A stretch of DNA of 64,000 bases. Source: CAWGMT01 sp963823675 (GTDB taxonomy: Bacteria; Planctomycetota; Planctomycetia; Isosphaerales; Isosphaeraceae). Each line of letters opens with the position of its first letter. Within the stretch, counting starts at the first letter, position 1. The position numbers were made by a program, and so were the translations under genes. The notes under the pieces are model-generated. The model did not search any database. It worked only from the letters and a program-made list of their open reading frames with translations, and was not told the origin of the DNA. Shown in pieces: positions 58,150-64,000 of this stretch. The stretch covers positions 1,612,001 through 1,676,000 of the forward strand of contig CAWGMT010000012.1 of NCBI GenBank assembly GCA_963823675.1, read 5' to 3'.

Positions 58150-60360
58150 ATGCAAGACCTAATGACGGCCGCCATCGAGCTACATCAATCCGGACAACTG
58201 GGCCTGGCCTCCAAGTTGTACGACCGCGTACTGCGCACGAGCGCGACAACGCCGAGGCCTTGCATCTCCTGGGCGTCCTCCGCCATCAACAGGGAGAGCA
58301 CGCGCGCCGCGGAGTTGATCGCTCGGGCCGTGGCCCTGCGGCCGAACGCCTTCATCTACCATGCCAACCTGGCCGAGGCGTATCGCGCCTGGACGACTTC
58401 GAGCGAGCTGCGGGCTGCTGCTTGGCCGCGCTCGAATTGTGGCCGGACTACCCGGAAGCGATCTGCAACCTGGGCGCCGCCTTGCAGGGCCTGGGCCGGC
58501 AAGCCGAGGCGGTCGGGCGATTCCGCCGCGCACTCGAGTTGCGGCCGGACTTCGTGGCCGCCCACAACAACCTGGGGATCGCGCTGCGTGATCTGGGCCA
58601 ACCGGACGACGCGCTCTGGCATTTCCGCCGGGCGGTGGAGCTGGAGCCCCGCTTCGCGCCGGCCCAGACGAATCTCGGTCAGACGTTGCTCGACCGCGGG
58701 TTGGCCCTTGAAGCTCTGCCGCACTGCCAGGAGGCGGCCCGGCTGGACCCGCGCTCGGCCGTCATGCACCACAACCTCGGCAATGTGCTGCGGATCCTGG
58801 ATCGGCTGGTGGACGCGCGGGCCGCCTACCTGGAAGCGTTGCGATTGAACCCGAAGCTGGCGATTTCCCACGCTCACATGGGGTTGGTGCTCCAGGGCGA
58901 GGGGCAATCAAGCGACGCGCTCGTCTGGCTGAAGAAGGCCGTCGATCTCGAACCGGCCAACGTGCTTTTCTGGCGATGGCTGGCCGAATTGCACGACGAG
59001 ATGGAAGAGCCGGCCTCGGGCATTCCCTGCTGGGAGCGGGTGCTGGCGCTCGAGCCCGATCGAGCCGGCTCGCATCTGGCACTGGGTTGGGACCTGCAGG
59101 AGGAAGGGCGGCTGGCCGAAGCGCGCGAGCACTTCCTGACGGCGATCCGCTTGCAGCCTGACTCGGGCCAGGCCTATCTGAACCTGGGCGGACTGCATGA
59201 AGAGGTGGGTGAGATGGCCGAGGCCGAAGCGGCCTTCCGCACGGCGCTCGGGGTTGCTCCGGGCTACGCGATCCCGCACGCGCGGCTGGCGACGCTCTTG
59301 CGCGGCAAGCTGCCCGAAACGGACCTGGCGGCCCTGGAAGAGCGGCTGGCCGACGAGAAGCTTGGCCAAGCCCCGCGCGCCCGGCTGCTTTTCGGACTGG
59401 CCCACGCTCTGGACGGCCGCGGCGAGTTTTCCCGGGCGGGCCAGTGCGCGCGGCAAGCCAACGCGATCACCTCGGTGCTCGCCCGCGGCCGCAAGGATTA
59501 CAACCGCGACGACCACGAGCGGTTCGTCAACACGATCCTGCGGGTCTTTGACGGAGGTTTCGTCGAGCGTCTGGCGGGGTCGGGCCTCGAGACGCGGCGG
59601 CCGGTGTTCGTCTTCGGCCTGCCGCGATCCGGCACGACCCTGATCGAGCAGGTTCTGGCCAGCCATAGCCGGGTTCACGGGGCGGGCGAGCTGCGGCTGG
59701 CACGCCGATCGTTCGAGGCGATCCCCGGCGCTCTGGGCCGGTCGGGGGCGCCGCGAGATCGCGTCGCCGACCTGGACGCAAGGGCGGTGCGCACTCTCGC
59801 CGCCCGGCATCTCGACAACCTGGCCACGATCGCCGGCGGCCGGGCCGATCGGGTCGTCGACAAAATGCCCGACAATTATATGTATATAGGGCTGCTGGCC
59901 GTGATGTTCCCGAGGGCCGTTTTCGTCCACTGCCGACGCGACCTGCGCGACACCGCCGTCTCGTGCTGGCTTACCGACTTCCGCAGCATTCGCTGGGCGA
60001 ACGATCCGGCGCACATTGCGACGCGGTTCCAGAACTACCGGCGGTTGATGGACCATTGGGAGGCGGTGCTGCCCGCGACGATCGAGCACGTGGATTACGA
60101 GGAGACGGTTGCCGATCTCGAGTCGAACGGCGCGCCGCCTGGTCGCAGCGTGCGGCCTGGAGTGGGAGCCGGCCTGCCTCGAGTTCCATCGGACCCAGCG
60201 CCCCGTCCGCACCGCCAGCCTTGCCCAGGTCCGCCAGCCGGTGTATCAGCGGTCGGTCGCGCGGTTCAGGAACTACGAACCCGAATTATCCGAACTATTC
60301 GGCCGGCTCACGGGAGAACCGGCCGAGGTGGCAGCCGTGGCGGAAGAAGTCCTGGCGTGA
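58150..60360 (+). CDS. TPR-repeat sulfotransferase-family protein (four apparent frameshifts)
   Basis: About 735 residues across breaks near 58235, 58300, 58390 and 60125. The N-terminal start MQDLMTAAIELHQSGQLGLASKLYDRVL is the first TPR. About ten further TPR units follow, in one frame from 58390: AICNLGAALQGLGRQAEAVGRFRRALELRPD and its like. The C-terminal third is a sulfotransferase domain: VFVFGLPRSGTTLIEQVLASH (5'-PSB loop binding PAPS), DKMPDNYMYIGLLAVMFPRAVFVHCRRDLRDTAVSCWL (3'-PB loop) and the end YEPELSELFGRL. Related proteins sulfate tyrosines, peptides or glycans, or have lost catalysis; the PAPS loops here look complete. The TPR part would hold the acceptor. The end of the protein is in a frame that stops at TGA 60358-60360. 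Confidence 0.78.
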
Positions 60361-60420
60361 GAGATCGTCGTGCCCGGAGCGGGACCGGAATCGATTCACA
60401 AAACTTGGGGGATCAGCATA

Positions 60421-61110
60421 TGCGTAGGGTCTTTGTCATCGCGCTTCTGGGTTTCGCGCTGTTGCGCCCGCCAGGGCAGGGCTTGTCCTGGGCACGGGGG
60501 AGAATCTGAGCTGGGACCCCTCGACTCAATCATCGCCGACTTTCAATGTATCTGTTCAAAACCCGGGCGGCGCGGTGACCGATCCGGTGGTTGCGTGGGT
60601 GCTGGGGCTGGCGATCGCGCCCGAGGCGGGCGCGGTCGGCACGGTCAGTATCGCAGCATTTGAGCAGCCGGCGAATTACCTGCTGGCCGGCGACTCGTCC
60701 GGTATCATCGCAGGCACGGCGAACCCGCCGGTCCAGCTTCTCGTCAACGACCTCGCGGCGGATTTCGTTGGAATCGTGGTGCCCAGCACGGCGCAAATCT
60801 GCTCGCCATCACATTCTCGGTAACCTCTGGAACCAGCGGCACGTTTGATATCGTCACGTATGGCGACCCATTCGAGGGGTCCAACTGGATCTCGGGCAAC
60901 GATCCGACATTTACGCCAGTTGCCTTCGACAACGTTCCGTTTCCCCCCGCTAGCTTTCCGGGCAGTCCGGTCACGCTCGGCACGCTGACCGTGACGCCAA
61001 GCTCGGCGGTGGTACCCGAGCCGACCTCGGCGGTGCTTTTGCTCTGCGGTGCCGCAGGAGCGCTCCTGTACGGCCGCTCGCGGCGTCGCGCCCGGCGGCT
61101 CGTCGCTTGA
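60421..61110 (+). pseudogene. PEP-CTERM protein with two apparent frameshifts
   Basis: ATG 60421 opens a signal peptide (MRRVFVIALLGFALL). The frame then breaks near 60470; the second frame carries LVLGTGENLSWDPSTQSSPTFNVSVQNPGGAVTD and IAAFEQPANYLLAGDSSGI, up to about 60800. The third segment, back in the first frame, is AITFSVTSGTSGTFDIVTYGDPFE and ends VPEPTSAVLLLCGAAGALLYGRSRRRARR, a clear PEP-CTERM anchor, stop TGA 61108-61110. About 229 residues if repaired. A protein for the exported surface; no enzymatic domain visible. Confidence 0.65.
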
Positions 61111-61273
61111 CCTCGCGGCGGCCGCACGGCGGCTTACCGGGCCTGATTGACGTCGGGTATTGACCTAACCCGCAGGATCGCAGCCTCCGCTAACAATCGC
61201 CGGGACAGCAGCCGGGATGCGCTTAGTCCTCGGCCATTCGAGATTTCCGCCGCTGCGATTCGCCTCGATTCGG
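61111..61273. other. Convergent intergenic spacer
   Basis: Between the PEP-CTERM gene and the convergent WD40 gene. Short, no recognisable gene; a terminator would be expected for both, none obvious. Confidence 0.3.
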
Positions 61274-64000
61274 TCACGGCGACCCCGGTGCAGATCGCGC
61301 CCTTCGCGAGGCATTTGCATCATCAGCCTCGTTCCTGAGCACTTCCAGCTCGACGAGCTGGCGCCAGGTCGGCTGATAGCGCTTGCTCGCGTTGGAATCG
61401 AGGCGAATTCCGGCTGTGGCAACGAATTCTTGCTGCCTGTGGAGCTGTGAGCGGACCAAGGGATCGTTCATTCCGCCCAGCACTTCGGGATCGGTCCGAT
61501 CGGTTGTTGCACGGTCGAGCCAGCGGACAGCTTTGTTGCGCCAGGCGGACGCGGCATCGCCGTGCCCGAGCTGGGCCTCGACCAAGGCCATGAGGAACCA
61601 CTCCCGCGGGGTGCCGGAGGGGCGCTCTGGAGTGACGTCGATGGGGCCGCCCCGAGTGAAAGCGAGGCCGCCTCTGGCGTAGGCTACGATGGAATCGCGA
61701 GCCGACTGCGCGCGGCCTCGAAATGACCGGCGCGGTATTGCGTAAACGCCCGCGCCTACAGAACCCAGGGTCCCACGAAAAAAACTTCGCCGCGGCATCG
61801 AGGAACTTGACCAGAGCTTCCGGGTCGTTCAAACCGTCCGGCTGGAGCGTTGCCGCGTGCAAGGCGGGAATCACGGTCGGCGACGGCATGTAGGGTGGTC
61901 GAATCGCACCGACGAGAGCGGTGCACGCCGAACGGTAGGCGTCGCGGTTTCCGAGCTTGGCGGACAGCACGGCGAGCGAGATCGCTGCCTCGGTATTGGC
62001 TGGCTGGCGCTCTACGATGACGGCGAAGTCAGCCGCGGCATCAGCAAAGCGGCCGAGCTCCGCCTCGGCTAGGGCGCGGCGCCTCGGCAGATCGACGTCG
62101 TCGGGTGCGGCCGCAATCAGCGGATCGAGATGCGTGACCGCCGCGGCGAAATCGCCGGCCGATTCGAACTGACCGGCTTTGCCGCGGTGCCAGTCCAGCT
62201 CTGACTCCGAAGCCGCCGGGGATAGCTCGGCTTGCCGGCCGCGCAGCCTGGACCAGGCAATCCGCGTCGCGTCATCGACCGGAAGAGGAGCCACGGCGCC
62301 GTCGGCCTCGATGCGCCGGCCCGAGAGCAGCCCGGCAAGTCGTACCAGATCTGCACCAGGCGTCGGGCCCGGGGATAAGTCCCACACGTGGACCGAGTCG
62401 GAGCCGGTAAACGCCATCACGATCGCCGGGTCGCACAACAAGACCCGTTCGACAAAGGTCAGGGCCTCCAAGGGCGGGCCCACCGGTAGGCCGGTTGCAG
62501 TTTCCCAGACGTGCACTGCCCGTTCCGATGTGGTGAGCGCCAGGCTGCCGTCGGTGCCAAGCGCTATGGCCGGCTTCGACTCACTCGTGCGGCTCGCCGT
62601 CAACGCTTGCCATCCGGCATCGGCCGGTCGCAGCGGCGGGCCGGCCGGTCGGCCTGTCTCGACATCCCATACCTGGGCTGTCCGATCGGCCAACTGGGCG
62701 ATATACCGCCGGCCGTCGCCGCTGGCCGCAATCGCTTCAACCGCCGCGCGCGCCGGAATCGGGCCGCCAGGATGCGCAAGACCGGTCTCAGCATCGAGCC
62801 GATGCACGGCCGATTCGCCGACACTGACGAGCACGATCCGCCCGCCGTCGGCGAACGCACCCCACGGCTGCATCCGCCGGCCTGACACCCAGTTAATCGA
62901 TGTGGCCTTTCGGTCGGGCGGTCTCGGCGACTCCAACGGCCGCCCTTTCGCCGCGCCCGAAGCAGCGTTCCAAAGCTGGACCAGCCCATCCTGGACCGAG
63001 AGCAGACGCCGTCCGTCCGGACTAAACGCCACGAAGAGCGTGTTCCGATTTGGGTCGATGGCCAGTGGCTTGCCCTCTTTTGTTGACAGATCCCAGAGCC
63101 AGACTGCGGAGGGATGGAAATGATCGGACCCGCCAACGGTCGCGGTGCGCTGGCCATCGGATGCCACGGCCACAAACGCCACCGGCTCAGTATGTTTCAG
63201 GTCTGTTACGACCGGTGGATTCGTCCGAAAATCCCAGGTGCGCACTGTCCTGACGTTGGGAGTCGACCAGTCCGGCAGCAGCACAGTGACCAGCCGGCGG
63301 CCATCGGCGCTCAAGGCGGCCTGCAAGACCGCTACGAATCCTGCTTCCCACGGCACCAAAGTCGTCGCAGGCTTGCCGCTTGCGCGTTCGACGAGCTGGA
63401 GGCTCACCTCATTAATCGTCTTTCCCGGCGGGTAGGATGTCTTCGAGTCTGCGCTCAGCACGAGCCGGCCGTCGGCAGTGTACCATCGGCCCGAGAGCGA
63501 TCGTCCGGCACCAGGTGCCGGGCCGGTCAGGTCCCACGCGCGCGACTCAAGCTCGTGCAGCGCCGTCGAGCTTCCGGCGGTGACAATCAGCCGGCCGTCC
63601 GGGCTGAAACGCAGACTCGAGGCGATTCCAGCCTGGCGCAACGGCGGTGTCACCGGCTCGAGAGAGCCAGCGTCCCAGACGCGAGCCACTCCCTCGCGGC
63701 CGCTGAGCGTGGCGAGATAGTGGCCGTCGGGGCTGAACGCGACGGCAACGATCTTTGCGTGTAGCGGTGCCGCGTTGTCGAGCGATCGTGCTTTGGCGAT
63801 GTCCCAGATCCGGGCTTCCGTCGATCCGGCGGTCACAAGCCGCCGTCCATCGGGACTGAAGGCGACCACGAAGATACTTCCGCCCTGATTGTCGCCGTGG
63901 TTTAAAGGGCCAAGCACCAGCTTGCCGGTTGCGGTGTCCCAGACCTGTGCCTCTTGGGGCCGGTCGCCTGGCTCGAGGGTCAGCGTGACCATCCGCGAGC
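61274..64000 (-). CDS. WD40-TPR protein, partial (probably the C-terminal part of a Ser/Thr kinase)
   Basis: The frame is open at the right window edge, so the N-terminus is missing. About 14 WD40-type units are readable (VVAFSPDGRRLVTAGS, VAFSPDGHYLATLSGR, RVWDAGSLEP). Then follows TPR-like text: DFAAAVTHLDPLIAAAPDD and ELGRFADAAADFAVIVERQPAN. After about 61800 the main frame becomes Arg-rich; the coherent continuation FFRGTLGSVGAGVY is in one frame, TQYRAGHFEAARSRL in another, and DSIVAYARGGLAF to EADDANASRRARS in the former, so there are breaks near 61795, 61745 and 61705. The end at 61274 has the form of the C-terminal TPR of planctomycete WD40 kinases. An N-terminal kinase domain outside the window is inference. 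Confidence 0.7.

Overview
This high-GC window has the features of a planctomycete chromosome, probably from the Isosphaeraceae or relatives. The taxonomic signals are an ECF sigma factor beside a Ser/Thr kinase fused to WD40 repeats, two very large secreted proteins with the planctomycetal N-terminal motif LExLExRxLLS, PEP-CTERM proteins, a DUF4058 protein, a Uma2-family protein and many Gfo/Idh/MocA and TIM-barrel sugar enzymes. No rRNA, tRNA or CRISPR array was recognised. All family names come from motif reading; no database search was run.

Layout. 1-5.7 kb: end of an arylsulfatase, trehalose-6-phosphate synthase (otsA), a CPA2 antiporter and the GTPase TypA. 5.7-14.2 kb: ten minus-strand genes, mostly a sugar or sugar-acid module (PMI-like cupin, two xylose-isomerase-type TIM barrels, a Gfo/Idh/MocA dehydrogenase) interleaved with a Uma2 protein, DUF4058, a GNAT acetyltransferase and a secreted nuclease. 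14.2-19.8 kb: an ECF sigma gene and a kinase-WD40 gene with matching promoter-like elements, then a broken VapBC-like toxin-antitoxin pair. 20.4-26.4 kb: a 1705-residue beta-helix/dockerin surface protein and a PEP-CTERM protein interrupted by an amber codon. 26.6-32.1 kb: small regulators, a PP2C phosphatase, a double-thioredoxin protein, a sugar-nucleotide epimerase and an isochorismatase-fold hydrolase. 32.1-41 kb: an IS110-family element, an HD-domain protein, a frameshifted sensor histidine kinase, a serine hydrolase and a TAXI-type binding protein. 41.6-57.6 kb: one gene of about 5300 codons. 58-64 kb: a TPR-sulfotransferase, a second PEP-CTERM protein and a WD40/TPR protein leaving the window.

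The standout locus is the giant gene. It joins a beta-solenoid built from about eight degenerate 145-175 residue repeats, PPC-like domains, a complete RHS/YD-repeat shell with its core motif, Ig-like and dockerin-like modules, a beta-helix whose loops have grown into glycine-rich PGRS-like tracts, and a sedolisin (S53) peptidase with all expected catalytic residues. The peptidase lies where an RHS protein would normally end in a small toxin.

Sequence quality matters here. About nineteen apparent frameshifts (one near 19.06 kb, the rest between 36 and 62 kb) and three in-frame TAG codons interrupt otherwise coherent reading frames, while the genes of the first 15 kb are intact. This could be indel error in the consensus or decay of accessory genes. 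Composite coordinates below span these breaks and say so.
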